From NCBI RefSeq assembly GCF_005862305.2, contig NZ_CP054021.1:3761501-3825500 (forward strand): DNA of 64,000 bases. Direction: 5' to 3'. The translations under genes were made by a program, and so were the position numbers. The first letter of the stretch is position 1. Each line of letters begins with the position of its first letter. Origin of the DNA: Rhizobium indicum (GTDB lineage: Bacteria; Pseudomonadota; Alphaproteobacteria; Rhizobiales; Rhizobiaceae). The notes under the pieces are model-generated. The model did no database searches. It had not been told where the DNA came from and worked only from the letters and a program-made list of their open reading frames with translations. This document shows positions 1 through 8,283 of this stretch, in pieces.

Positions 1-246
1 CGTCGGGTCTTCCGGCTCGGGCAGCGTGAGTTCGAAACTGTCGCCGGTGCGCACCTTGCGCTGCGGGTCGGTGACGGGTTCGCCGCGCAGAAAAACCTGG
101 CCGTCCTTGATCAGCGCCTTGATGCGGCTGCGCGAAAATTCCTCGCCGACCTGCGCCGTCAGCCAGGAGTCCAGCCGGCCTTCGGCAGTTTCATCGGCGG
201 TCAGGACTTTTCTATTGCCGGCTGCTTGTTTAAAGGGGTCGCTCAA
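1..246 (-). CDS. RluA/RluD-family pseudouridine synthase, N-terminal part
   Basis: Only the first 82 residues are in the window; the gene runs off the left edge. The visible part is an S4-type RNA-binding domain: a DSWL segment, then SRSRIKALIKDGQV, then RKVRTGD. This is how large-subunit rRNA pseudouridine synthases of the RluA family begin. The start is a TTG, preceded by GGAGAAG at a good distance, with no ATG in frame upstream. It is divergent from the membrane-protein gene at 289. The catalytic domain is outside the window, so the exact RluC/RluD type cannot be told. Confidence 0.8.
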   Translation of the reverse strand, partial: MSDPFKQAAGNRKVLTADETAEGRLDSWLTAQVGEEFSRSRIKALIKDGQVFLRGEPVTDPQRKVRTGDSFELTLPEPEDPT

Positions 247-288
247 GACGCTTCTTCTCCGACGTATTTTTTAGAACGGGACGCACAG

Positions 289-675
289 ATGACAGCAATC
301 GAGCCAGACGACCAGGAAGAGAAGCCCCTTGATCCGGCGATGGAAAGTGTCCGGCGCAAGATGGTCCGCCTGCAGATCGTCTCCGGCGCCATCATGTTCG
401 TGAGCCTTATGGCGGTCTTCGGCGCGGTTGTCTACAAGGTGATGCACAGCGAGCCGAAGGAGACGGCGTCCGCTGTTACCGCCTCCGGCGTACCTTCGGA
501 TGCGCCGCTTGCGGCAACCGTTTCCCTGCCGCTCGGCTTCAAGGTGCAGTCCACTTCGTTTTCAGCTGGGCAGCTTCTGTTCTACGGCGAAACGGTCGAG
601 GGCAAGAACAAGGCGCTGGTCTACGATCTCAGGACCGGCCGCACCGTCGCCGACGTCACTGTTACGGGCAATTGA
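289..675 (+). CDS. small membrane protein, DUF6476-like
   Basis: A 128-residue protein with an acidic N-terminus, one clear transmembrane helix at about residues 27-48 (QIVSGAIMFVSLMAVFGAVVYKV) and a soluble C-terminal half that is probably periplasmic. It resembles a family of unknown function conserved in rhizobia next to pseudouridine synthase genes. The ATG at 289 is chosen because an in-frame start at 226 would overlap the divergent gene. The RNA methyltransferase gene follows after 7 nt, so the two probably share a transcript. Confidence 0.7.
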   Translation: MTAIEPDDQEEKPLDPAMESVRRKMVRLQIVSGAIMFVSLMAVFGAVVYKVMHSEPKETASAVTASGVPSDAPLAATVSLPLGFKVQSTSFSAGQLLFYGETVEGKNKALVYDLRTGRTVADVTVTGN

Positions 676-682
676 GGCCGGC

Positions 683-1507
683 ATGGCCGCCGTCCCGATC
701 GACATCGACAGCGCCGACGATCCGCGCGTCGCTGAATTCCGCGAGATCCGCGAGCGCGACCTGACGGGGCGAGAGAGCCGCTTCATCGCCGAGGGCACCG
801 TCGTGCTGCGCATGCTCGCCGAGGCGCATGCGGCAGGCCGCGGCTTTTTCGCCGAGAAGATCCTGCTGCTGCGCAACCGCGTCGAGGGCGTGCTGCCCAT
901 CCTGGAGCGGTTTCCGGCCGATGTGCCGGTCTATGTCGCCGGGGCGGATGTGCTCGACGGCGTCGTCGGTTTCCATCTGCATCGCGGCGTTCTCGCGCTT
1001 GGCCGGCGACAGGATCGCGGGGAGGCGGCACTTCTCGACGCACTGCCGGAACGGGCGCTGGTGCTCGTCGGCTGCGGCATTTCCAATCATGACAATGCCG
1101 GCTCGATGTTCCGCAATGCGGCCGCCTTCCGGGCGGATGCAGTGCTGCTCGACGAAACCTCCTGTGATCCACTCTACCGCAAGGCGCTGCGCGTCTCGGT
1201 CGGTTCGGTGCTGAGCGTTCCGCACCGCCGCGGCGGCAAGGCGCTGGATGTGCTCCTGGCGCTTGCCGAACGGAGCTTTGCCATCTGGACGCTTTCACCG
1301 CACGGCAAGACCGATATCCGCGCCATTCCGGCCTCGACGCGCATGGCGCTCGTCGTCGGGACCGAGGGCGAGGGGTTGCCGGAGGCGCTGCTTGCGCGAT
1401 TCCAGAGCGCGCGCATTCCACAGTCGGAGGAACTCGACAGCCTCAATGCTGCGACGGCGACGGGGATCGCGCTGTTTTCCATGGCCTCGGCGATGGGCCG
1501 GGTCTAA
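683..1507 (+). CDS. TrmH/SpoU-family RNA methyltransferase
   Basis: A 274-residue SPOUT methyltransferase that should 2'-O-methylate rRNA or tRNA with S-adenosylmethionine. The N-terminal part is substrate-binding. The C-terminal knot has the family motifs: NHDNAGSMFRNAAAF (motif 1), LVVGTEGEGL (motif 2) and IPQSEELDSLNAATATGIALF (motif 3, with the conserved LNAA/S-type core). The start at 683 sits just after the upstream stop. The exact RNA target cannot be read from the sequence. Confidence 0.88.
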   Translation: MAAVPIDIDSADDPRVAEFREIRERDLTGRESRFIAEGTVVLRMLAEAHAAGRGFFAEKILLLRNRVEGVLPILERFPADVPVYVAGADVLDGVVGFHLHRGVLALGRRQDRGEAALLDALPERALVLVGCGISNHDNAGSMFRNAAAFRADAVLLDETSCDPLYRKALRVSVGSVLSVPHRRGGKALDVLLALAERSFAIWTLSPHGKTDIRAIPASTRMALVVGTEGEGLPEALLARFQSARIPQSEELDSLNAATATGIALFSMASAMGRV

Positions 1508-1521
1508 CGCATATCCCTCTC

Positions 1522-1561
1522 AAATCGGAATCGATTTTCTAGGTTCTGTGTCAATTCAAAC
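1522..1561. repeat. remnant of a dispersed palindromic repeat
   Basis: The 16-mer AAATCGGAATCGATTT at 1522-1537 is identical to the centre of the palindrome at 8882-8927 that interrupts the luxR-type gene, and it is followed by CAATTCAAA as there. It lies between two convergent genes. The outer arms of the palindrome are not preserved here. Confidence 0.6.
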
Positions 1562-1581
1562 ATAATGGCGCGCCGCGCGTC

Positions 1582-2745
1582 CTATCGGACGCTCGGGGGA
1601 TCGGCGAGGATCGCGGTTGCCCTGTCGGCAAGGCTGACACGATCGTTCGGGTTCTTTTCCGCAGCTTCGACGAGGAGCGTGCGGATCGGCGAGGAGGGAC
1701 CCTCGTTCAGGGCGGTCAGCGCCACCATATTGGCGGCGATCGAGGCGATCTCCTCGCGGATCGCACCATCGCGTCCGGCTACGGCCTTTGCCTTTTGCAG
1801 GCGCTCGGCCAGGGCGGCGCTGCGTTTGCGGACATCCTCGCCCATCTCAGCCGTGACGACAGCGGTGTCGAGCGCGGACGCGGTCGTGTCTTCCGTAATT
1901 TCCGCCGGCAGCTCCGCGGCCATCCCGGCAAGGCCGGCGTCGCGCAGCACCCGGTTGACCTTACGGATCTCGGCGTTGGCGGCCTTCAACTGCTCCTTCA
2001 ACCTGGCGATCTCCTGCTGGCGGCGAGCGACCAGGTTTTCCTTTTCGGTGGCGGAAGCGCTATCGCGAGCGGCCTTGTCCTCCAGGCGGATCACCATATG
2101 CTGCTGCTGCGTCAGTTTCTGTTCGGCATCCTTGGCGCGCTTCTGCAGCAGGCTGACGTCCTGGCGCAGCGTGTCGCGTTCGTCGCGCAGCGCGTTGACG
2201 CGGAATTTCAGGCTCTCCGCCTCGGTCTCGCGTGCGGCCAGGTCTATTCTCAGCCCATCGGCCTGTTCACCGAGCTTGCTCAGCCGCGTCCGCATCGTCG
2301 CCAGTTCGCTCTCCTTGTTGGCAGCGGACTGCTCGGCAATATGCAGATTGGTCTTCAACTGGCTGATATAGTTCTCGTCCTTGCGCAGATGCGAGCGCTG
2401 GTCGGCCGCCTCGACATGCATCTCGCCGATCTGGGCCTGCAATTCGCCGATCTCGGCGGCAAGCCTGCCGGCATCGACGGCGAGGGCGTCGTGGCGAAGC
2501 TGGAACGACAGGGATTTCTCGCGCTCACGCAGAAGGTCCTGGGTGGTGCGGGCGTTTTCGGCGGCATAGAGCGCGCGCACCATGTCTTTCTGGGCGCGGA
2601 CCTCCTGCGGGCTCAGCGGCATCGTCGCTTTCAGCCGGTTCTCGGTATACCAGACGATGCGGCGGTGAACGGCGGGCGAGACCAGAAAGACGAGGAAGGC
2701 CGCGGTCAGGAAGCCCAATCCGAACAAGAGAGCATATTCGATCAC
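1582..2745 (-). CDS. membrane-anchored coiled-coil protein of unknown function
   Basis: A 387-residue protein with one N-terminal transmembrane helix (residues about 3-25, YALLFGLGFLTAAFLVFLV), followed by long charged heptad-rich stretches (roughly 60-270) that predict an extended coiled coil, and a helical C-terminal region. No catalytic motif is visible. Conserved unnamed proteins of this layout occur in rhizobia. Topology suggests a cytoplasmic coil tethered to the inner membrane. It is read towards the methyltransferase gene. Confidence 0.65.
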   Translation of the reverse strand: MIEYALLFGLGFLTAAFLVFLVSPAVHRRIVWYTENRLKATMPLSPQEVRAQKDMVRALYAAENARTTQDLLREREKSLSFQLRHDALAVDAGRLAAEIGELQAQIGEMHVEAADQRSHLRKDENYISQLKTNLHIAEQSAANKESELATMRTRLSKLGEQADGLRIDLAARETEAESLKFRVNALRDERDTLRQDVSLLQKRAKDAEQKLTQQQHMVIRLEDKAARDSASATEKENLVARRQQEIARLKEQLKAANAEIRKVNRVLRDAGLAGMAAELPAEITEDTTASALDTAVVTAEMGEDVRKRSAALAERLQKAKAVAGRDGAIREEIASIAANMVALTALNEGPSSPIRTLLVEAAEKNPNDRVSLADRATAILADPPSVR

Positions 2746-2861
2746 GGCGCGGCCATCGGTAAGAAGGTTGATACGAGGTCAGCCGCGATGATTAAGCACG
2801 CGTGACGCGCATGGCAAGGCCGCCGGTGGGGACGGCGGCAGATTCCAGCGGCTTTGAGGCC

Positions 2862-3449
2862 TCAGAAGGGGTTCCAGGTCGGCGCCTGGGTGATCTTGAG
2901 ATAGCCGACATTGACGCCGAGGCGAGCACCGACGCCGGTGCGGATCGGCACGACCAGCACGTCGTTGTTCTTGAGCAGCGTCATGCCGAAGCCGGCGATC
3001 ACATAGGCCGAGCCGCTGACACCGCCGAAGCGGGCATAGATGCCGTTGACGGAGGGCAGGTCGTAGACCAGCATCATCACGCGCGAGCCCTGGCCGCCGT
3101 AATCGAGGCCGAGCGAGGGGCCTTGCCAGTAGAGATTATGTTCGCCGGCGTTCTTGGTGTTCAGCTGGCCTTCGCCATAGGTAAGGCCGGCGATGAAGGC
3201 GCCGCCGCCTTCCTGTCCGAGGATATAGCCGTTCGGCAGGCCGTATTTCTGGAAGGCACTCTCGACCACTTTGGCAAGTCCGCCGCTGGCGGAGCCGAAG
3301 AAGGAGTGGCCGGCGTCGACGATTTCCTGCATCGTGTACTGGCCGTTGTCCTGGGCGGCAGCCGGCCCGGCAACCATCAGCGAGGAGAAGATGAGGGCCG
3401 AAAGTAACCTGCAGAAGCCGATGAATCGGTGCGGAAATTGAGGGCGCAT
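2862..3449 (-). CDS. eipA: envelope integrity protein EipA (DUF1134 family)
   Basis: A 195-residue exported protein: signal peptide at about 1-34 (hydrophobic core ending AGPAAAQ), then the glycine-rich DUF1134 domain. In Brucella the family member EipA is periplasmic, needed for envelope stress resistance, and reported to be activated by CtrA. The start at 3449 gives a proper signal peptide; a longer in-frame start at 3641 would not and would run into chpT. It is divergent from chpT, and a CtrA-like box lies between them. Confidence 0.82.
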   Translation of the reverse strand: MRPQFPHRFIGFCRLLSALIFSSLMVAGPAAAQDNGQYTMQEIVDAGHSFFGSASGGLAKVVESAFQKYGLPNGYILGQEGGGAFIAGLTYGEGQLNTKNAGEHNLYWQGPSLGLDYGGQGSRVMMLVYDLPSVNGIYARFGGVSGSAYVIAGFGMTLLKNNDVLVVPIRTGVGARLGVNVGYLKITQAPTWNPF

Positions 3450-3523
3450 GGTGTCATCCGTTCGTCGTTTGGCTAAGAGCGGGCAACCGCTCGCGGCGAT
3501 TGGTGCATTTTGCGCCGATGATC

Positions 3524-3538
3524 TTAACAATCGGTTTA
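3524..3538. promoter_or_regulatory. candidate CtrA box between eipA and chpT
   Basis: TTAA-N7-TTTA (TTAACAATCGGTTTA), one mismatch from the classical CtrA pattern TTAA-N7-TTAA, followed by CC so that both halves read TTWACN. It lies 75 nt before eipA and about 120 nt before chpT. This is a motif match only. Confidence 0.45.
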
Positions 3539-3643
3539 CCAAATATGGTGTCATTATGGCACCGAGTACGATCGCAAACTTCGCGCAATTTTGATGAAGC
3601 ATATTCCGGGCGCAATGAAATTGCCGCCCATCAGGAGACAATG

Positions 3644-4291
3644 ATGTCCAAGAACCCCAATCTCACCCTGTCCGGCCCGGATCTGGCCGCGCTTCTTTGC
3701 AGCCGCGTTTGCCACGATGTCATCTCGCCGGTCGGCGCGATCAATAACGGGCTGGAGCTCCTGGATGAAGGCGGCGCCGATGCCGATGCGATGGACCTGA
3801 TCCGCACCAGCGCGCTCAATGCTTCCGTCCGCCTGAAATTCGCACGTCTCGCCTTCGGCGCGTCGGGCTCCGTCGGCGCCTCGATCGACACCGGCGAGGC
3901 CGAGCGTGCAGCCAAGGATTTCGCCGTCGCCGAAAAAAAGACCGAGGTGATCTGGAACGGACCGCGCGCCATCGTCGCCAAGAACCGTGTCAAGCTGCTG
4001 CTCAACCTCTTCCTCGTTGCCTATTCCGCCATTCCGCGCGGCGGCGTGCTCGAGGTAACGCTCGAAAATCCCGAGTTCGATGCGAAGTTCAAGCTCACGT
4101 CCAAAGGCAAACTGATGCGCCTGCCGCCGAAGTTCGTCGAGATATCGACCGGCACTATCGAGGAGGCGATCGACGCCCATTCGATCCAGCCCTATTACAC
4201 CGTGCTTCTGGCGCAGGAGTGCGGAATGACGCTTGATCACAGCGCCAGCGCCGACGAACTGGTGTTCACGGCAGTGGCTGCGGCAGCCTGA
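3644..4291 (+). CDS. chpT: histidine phosphotransferase ChpT
   Basis: A 215-residue dimeric phosphotransferase that passes phosphate from the kinase CckA to CtrA and CpdR in the alphaproteobacterial cell-cycle relay. The helix SRVCHDVISPVGAINNGLELL carries the phosphorylated histidine (His24 with this start). The C-terminal half is a degenerate kinase-like ATPase fold. Two ATGs are adjacent (3641 and 3644); AGGAG at 3632-3636 fits 3644 better. It is divergent from eipA, with the receiver gene downstream and ctrA 0.7 kb away. Confidence 0.9.
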   Translation: MSKNPNLTLSGPDLAALLCSRVCHDVISPVGAINNGLELLDEGGADADAMDLIRTSALNASVRLKFARLAFGASGSVGASIDTGEAERAAKDFAVAEKKTEVIWNGPRAIVAKNRVKLLLNLFLVAYSAIPRGGVLEVTLENPEFDAKFKLTSKGKLMRLPPKFVEISTGTIEEAIDAHSIQPYYTVLLAQECGMTLDHSASADELVFTAVAAAA

Positions 4292-4412
4292 TTTCGGGGC
4301 GCGGACCTGTGTCGGCGCCCCGTCCGGTAACGATTCTTTAGCCTGATGGACCTATTCTCCAGGGTTGTAAGAGGCCTCTTGCTGCGACGAATGCGGGGGC
4401 AAAGGAGCGACC

Positions 4413-4775
4413 ATGCAAAGGTTCATGATCACCGATAATTCGGACATCGTCCGCAAGGTTGGCAAGCGCATTCTCTCCGAACTCGACTTTCTCGTCAGCG
4501 AGGCCTCCAACGCCGGCGAGGCGCTGCAGCGCTGCCAGGCGGAGCTGCCGGAATATCTGATCGTCGATTCCGGCATGGAAGGCGCCCTCGACCTCATCGC
4601 TGCCATCCGTGCCATGGAGGGCGGCAAAGAGGTCAAGATCTATTACTGCGTCGTCGAGGCGGATCTGAAGAAACTGATGGCAGGCAAACGGGCCGGTGCC
4701 ACCGACTTCCTGCTGAAGCCGTTCGATCGCAAGATCCTGACTGCCGTTTTCGGAAATCGCGCGATCGCCGCCTGA
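4413..4775 (+). CDS. atypical single-domain response regulator
   Basis: A 120-residue stand-alone receiver domain with no output domain. The phosphoacceptor strand reads LIVDSGMEG and the conserved lysine is in LLKPFDR. It is unusual in that the metal-binding acidic pair is D-N (ITDNSD) instead of D-D or E-D, and the conserved Thr/Ser after strand 4 is replaced (IYYCVVE). It may therefore be phosphorylated poorly. It is not CpdR or DivK by sequence. AAAGGAG precedes the ATG. Its place between chpT and ctrA suggests a role in the same circuit, but this is inference. Confidence 0.75.
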   Translation: MQRFMITDNSDIVRKVGKRILSELDFLVSEASNAGEALQRCQAELPEYLIVDSGMEGALDLIAAIRAMEGGKEVKIYYCVVEADLKKLMAGKRAGATDFLLKPFDRKILTAVFGNRAIAA

Positions 4776-4930
4776 CGGGCAGATCTCTTTCCACCGATAT
4801 CGGCACCACCGGAGCATGATGCCGCGTGCAAGCGGTTTCGGCCGCCCCACGCTATTTCCTAGATCGAAAGAACAGCGGATTTCAGGTCGATCCGGCCTGA
4901 GGTGAGGGCGGATTCTTATTGCGCAGGCAG

Positions 4931-4960
4931 AAACGAAAAATCCCGCCGAAAAGGCGGGAT
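4931..4960 (-). terminator. rho-independent terminator of ctrA
   Basis: On the minus strand the stem ATCCCGCC / GGCGGGAT with a 5-nt loop is followed by TTTTTCGTTT. It begins 37 nt after the ctrA stop. Confidence 0.85.
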
Positions 4961-4996
4961 CTTCGTTTATCCGATAAGGGGGATCGGAAAAAAATA

Positions 4997-5698
4997 TCAG
5001 GCGGTTTCGGCGTATTCGGCACCGTCCGGCTCGCGAAGAACGTAACCACGGCCCCAGACGGTCTCGATGTAGTTGGCGCCGCCGGCAGCGTTGGCGAGCT
5101 TCTTGCGGAGCTTGCAGATGAAGACGTCGATGATCTTCAGTTCCGGCTCGTCCATGCCGCCATAGAGGTGGTTCAGGAACATTTCCTTGGTGAGGGTGGT
5201 GCCCTTGCGGAGCGAAAGCAGCTCCAGCATCTGATATTCCTTGCCCGTCAGGTGGACGCGCTGGCCGCCGACTTCGACCGTCTTGGCATCGAGGTTGACG
5301 ATCAACTCGCCGGTCATGATGACCGACTGGGCGTGTCCCTTGGAGCGGCGGACGATGGCGTGGATGCGGGCGACGAGCTCGTCCTTGTGGAACGGCTTGG
5401 TCATGTAGTCGTCAGCGCCGAAACCGAGGCCGCGAACCTTGTCTTCGATGCCGGCCATGCCCGACAGAATAAGGATGGGCGTCTTGACCTTGGACAGCCG
5501 GAGAGTGCGAAGCACTTCATATCCGGACATGTCGGGCAGGTTCAGATCGAGAAGGATGATATCATAATCATACAGCTTGCCCAGATCGACGCCTTCTTCA
5601 CCGAGATCGGTGGTATAAACATTAAAACTCTCTGATTTAAGCATCAACTCGATGCTCTGCGCTGTCGCGCTGTCATCCTCGATTAGAAGTACCCGCAT
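4997..5698 (-). CDS. ctrA: cell-cycle master response regulator CtrA
   Basis: A 233-residue OmpR-type regulator. The receiver domain (1-120) has MRVLLIEDD, the phosphoacceptor Asp51 in LLDLNLPD and the KPF lysine; the C-terminal winged helix includes [17 protein letters not shown] and the recognition region [12 protein letters not shown]. This matches CtrA nearly throughout. CtrA controls division, DNA methylation and motility genes in alphaproteobacteria and is phosphorylated through ChpT. The start at 5698 gives the canonical N-terminus. A long AT-rich intergenic region separates it from divergent fliJ. Confidence 0.97.
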   Translation of the reverse strand: MRVLLIEDDSATAQSIELMLKSESFNVYTTDLGEEGVDLGKLYDYDIILLDLNLPDMSGYEVLRTLRLSKVKTPILILSGMAGIEDKVRGLGFGADDYMTKPFHKDELVARIHAIVRRSKGHAQSVIMTGELIVNLDAKTVEVGGQRVHLTGKEYQMLELLSLRKGTTLTKEMFLNHLYGGMDEPELKIIDVFICKLRKKLANAAGGANYIETVWGRGYVLREPDGAEYAETA

Positions 5699-6134
5699 AA
5701 TTATCCCCTTTACCGCCGCCGAAAGGTGGTCTGGCCCCCTACACGATACCGAACACGCTACGTGATTTGAAAGCTGCCACGAAATGGTTAACAAATTCTA
5801 ATTCACTCTGGCAAGGAGTATCGAATTTATTAAACAATTTTTCCATTTCTCTGTTTTCCAATAAGAATCTCAAAAAGGTGCTCCTCAACTTTAACATTAG
5901 GAAACAGCGCTAAGTGATTCATCCGACTCGCCAATGAAAAGGTTCGAACTTCATGCCTCGGCATTTACCGACCCTTAAATCATCGGGCCTATCATTAACG
6001 ATGCCCGTAAACGAAAGGTTACCAGCGGTAGGTATTTGTTAATATCGCGGGAAATTTTTTAGCAAACCGTGTCAAAGCGGCGCGCAGGGCAGTTTCAAGT
6101 TGAGCCGGGGTCTCGCATCACGGGAGTAATGCGT
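5699..6134. promoter_or_regulatory. AT-rich divergent promoter region of ctrA and fliJ
   Basis: 436 nt with no supported gene and far lower GC than the surroundings. At 5784-5791 the minus strand reads TTAACCAT, a CtrA half-site pattern, 86 nt before ctrA; the wider string is close to TTAA-N7-TTAA (second half TAAT). Further isolated TTAA/TTAAC words occur near 5830, 5890, 5975, 5995 and 6040. Autoregulation of ctrA is known in relatives; here it is inferred from motif and position. Confidence 0.5.
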
Positions 6135-6485
6135 ATGAAGTCGCGAGAAAGTCTCGTTCGCCTGAAGGAATTTCAGGTGAACGAAAAACGACGTCAGTTG
6201 CAGCAGTTGCAGATGATGATGTCCGAATTCGAACGGATGACGAAGGATCTGGAGAGCCAGATCGTCGTCGAGGAAAAGAAGTCCGGTATTTCCGACCCGA
6301 ATCACTTTGCTTATCCGACCTTCGCCAAGGCCGCGCGTCAGCGGGCCGACAACCTGCAGGTTTCGATCAAGGAACTGAAGATGCAGGAAGAGACGCTGGA
6401 AATGGCGCTCGAGGAGATGCAGGCGGAATATGCAAGGGCCACAGCGCTGGAAGAGCGTGACGGCGGCGCCAGAGCAAGGGCGTAA
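6135..6485 (+). CDS. fliJ: FliJ-like flagellar export chaperone
   Basis: A 116-residue, almost wholly helical, charged coiled-coil protein beginning MKSRESLVRLKEFQVNEKRR, as in rhizobial proteins annotated FliJ. FliJ works in the cytoplasmic ATPase complex of the flagellar type III export apparatus. Length and heptad pattern fit. ATGs at 6129 and 6135 are possible; GGGAG at 6122-6126 favours 6135. No other flagellar gene is in the window; adjacency to ctrA fits the link between CtrA and motility. Confidence 0.7.
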   Translation: MKSRESLVRLKEFQVNEKRRQLQQLQMMMSEFERMTKDLESQIVVEEKKSGISDPNHFAYPTFAKAARQRADNLQVSIKELKMQEETLEMALEEMQAEYARATALEERDGGARARA

Positions 6486-6642
6486 CAGAAACGGCTGGGT
6501 GCCGGCTTCGGCGCCCTGGGATCGCCACTGAGAAGCCATGTATGATGGGCGCGCTGTCCGTTATACATGGCTTTTGGTGTTTGCCTTATGGCGTCGCTCC
6601 CATGCGAAACGAGATTCGTCCCCCGCGGGGACGATTTGTCTT

Positions 6643-6692
6643 ATGCATGTCCTTGTCCCAAAACCCGCTGTGCGTTTTTGGGCGACATGCAT
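6643..6692. repeat. dispersed palindromic repeat (ATGCATGTC...GACATGCAT type)
   Basis: A 50-nt imperfect palindrome starting ATGCATGTC and ending GCGACATGCAT, with an inner CCCAAAA/TTTTGGG stem. A near copy lies at about 9169-9218. It sits between fliJ and the GNAT gene; the rest of this 206-nt gap shows nothing else. Confidence 0.8.
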
Positions 6693-6970
6693 TAATTCAC
6701 GACATCCTTCCATTCCGGATGGCGTTGCGCCTGCGCCTTGAAAAATGGGCAGAGCGGGAAGATCTTCCGGCCGCCGGTGCGGGCTGCCTCTACGGCGTGG
6801 AGCGCCAGTGCCTGGCCGACACCTTTGCCGCGCAGCGCATCGGGAACGGCCGTGTGATCGATGATGACCAGCTTCGGCGATGTGCGTGAATAGGTCATCT
6901 CCGCCTCGTGCCCTTCGACCTCGGCCGCATAGCGGCCGCCGGAGACGCCTTCCTCACTTCGAATGTCCAT
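6692..6970 (-). CDS. GNAT-like N-acetyltransferase, small YjdJ type
   Basis: A 92-residue protein of the short GNAT-like class. It has LVIIDHTAVPDALRGKGVGQALALHAVEAAR, which contains the acetyl-CoA pyrophosphate loop R-G-K-G-V-G, and ends with the class-typical CPFFKAQAQRHPEW. Substrate unknown. AGGAAAG precedes the ATG. Its last bases touch the palindromic repeat. Confidence 0.85.
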   Translation of the reverse strand: MDIRSEEGVSGGRYAAEVEGHEAEMTYSRTSPKLVIIDHTAVPDALRGKGVGQALALHAVEAARTGGRKIFPLCPFFKAQAQRHPEWKDVVN

Positions 6971-7103
6971 TGTCTTTCCTCATAACCGATATTGTCGTAG
7001 CGGACCGTGACATGGCGGCGCGGTCGTGCCAAGCCGTGGAGGCAATACGGGCAGGAGACAGAGTGTTCATGCAAAATGTCGGATCGATGAGAGGTTCAGG
7101 GCA

Positions 7104-7592
7104 ATGAGTGCGCTTTCGATGGCTCGCCCCGTGCTTCTCGTGGCTGCGCCGTTCTTCCTGGCGCTCGGCCTCGTCTTGCCGCTGGTCCGTTTCGAGACGC
7201 TGTATTTCTTCGACGAAACGCCGTCGCTCATCGAAATCATCGTCTCGCTTTGGCAAGGCGGGGACGGGCTGCTGGCGGCAATCGTCGCCCTGGTTTCGAT
7301 CCTGCTCCCGTTTCTGAAGATGATCGGCATCACCGTGGAGGCGATGGGGATCACCGCAGAAGCGACGGCCGCCGGGGGTGGGGCCGGCAGCCTGTTCTAT
7401 CGTCGCGTCGTACCGCATCTGTCCAAGTGGTCGATGATGGATGTGCTGCTCGTCGCGATCGTCATTGCGGCGGCGAAGACGACGGGGCTGGCGGATGCCT
7501 TCACGCAGCCCGGCCTCTGGTGCTACGCGGCCTCGTCAATGATTTCGGGCCTTCTTCATTCCCTCATGGGAGATGCGTCCGGCCCGAAATAA
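7104..7592 (+). CDS. paraquat-inducible protein A-like membrane protein
   Basis: A 162-residue protein with about four transmembrane helices (residues roughly 8-27, 45-70, 105-125, 137-155), including LVLPLVRFETLYFFDETPSLIEII and the PHLSKWSMMDVLLVA segment that marks the PqiA family. PqiA-type proteins are linked to membrane lipid transport and stress. It is one PqiA module only, about half the length of E. coli PqiA. The start at 7104 is preceded by a weak AGG. Confidence 0.75.
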   Translation: MSALSMARPVLLVAAPFFLALGLVLPLVRFETLYFFDETPSLIEIIVSLWQGGDGLLAAIVALVSILLPFLKMIGITVEAMGITAEATAAGGGAGSLFYRRVVPHLSKWSMMDVLLVAIVIAAAKTTGLADAFTQPGLWCYAASSMISGLLHSLMGDASGPK

Positions 7593-7615
7593 ATGTCGTC
7601 AATGCTGGGGTGTGA

Positions 7616-7891
7616 TCAGTGACGATATTGCTGAATGCGCGTGGTGCGCAGGCCGGCAAGACCGTGGCTGTTGATCGACGACTGCCAGGACAGGAATTCT
7701 TCGACCGTGAGCGTGTAACGCTCGCAGGCCTCTTCCAAGCTCAACAAGCCACCGCGGACAGCCGCGACAACCTCTGCCTTCCGGCGAATCACCCAGCGCC
7801 GCGTATTGGGCGGCGGAAGATCCGCGATCGTCAGGGGGCTGCCATCGGGGCCGATGACATATTTTACTCGGGGACGTATCATTTCGGTCAT
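7616..7891 (-). CDS. sciP: SciP, CtrA-inhibitory protein (DUF1153)
   Basis: A 91-residue helix-turn-helix protein beginning MTEMIRPRVKYVIGPDGSPLTIADLPPP and ending HGLAGLRTTRIQQYR, nearly the family consensus. In Caulobacter SciP binds CtrA and blocks recruitment of RNA polymerase to CtrA promoters. The start at 7891 matches the family; a longer frame begins at 7942. It is the third CtrA-circuit gene within 4.3 kb and has a CtrA-like box upstream. Confidence 0.93.
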   Translation of the reverse strand: MTEMIRPRVKYVIGPDGSPLTIADLPPPNTRRWVIRRKAEVVAAVRGGLLSLEEACERYTLTVEEFLSWQSSINSHGLAGLRTTRIQQYRH

Positions 7892-7942
7892 TGGACTCTC
7901 TACACAACGCAAGACCACGAGCCCCACTCTAGCCTGCCACAT

Positions 7943-7957
7943 TTAAAAATTGCCTAA
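7943..7957. promoter_or_regulatory. candidate CtrA box before sciP
   Basis: TTAA-N7-CTAA on the plus strand (TTAG-N7-TTAA towards sciP), one mismatch from TTAA-N7-TTAA, 52 nt before the sciP start. CtrA activation of sciP is known in Caulobacter. The rest of the 392-nt gap up to 8284 shows no supported gene. Confidence 0.5.
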
Positions 7958-8283
7958 ACCCATCGTAAGACTTTGATAACAAATTTAGACGCCCGCCCTG
8001 GCCGGTGATGGGGGCGGCTGCCTGCCGCTACGTCAATTTGTAGCGCCTGCATGGGAGCCATGGGGAATAAATATTAGCTGATTTCCTGGGACGATTTTAT
8101 AAGGGCTGCAACATAAGAATGAGCGCAAGACTTCGTCTCCGTTCTTCCCGCTGTATCAGTCCAGTCCGTGTTTTTGATGCTTCGTATCCTCGGGATGCGG
8201 GCAGAAACCGTCTTTGCTGATGCCCCGGCGCGAACGTTTCGCCGCCCGCAGCGAGGCCGAGCCGAAGCTGGCCATACGAGGAT

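Noticed and set aside
8097..8283. Minus-strand open frames in the sciP-luxR gap
   Set aside because: Short, overlapping in several frames, and without family features; not supportable as genes.
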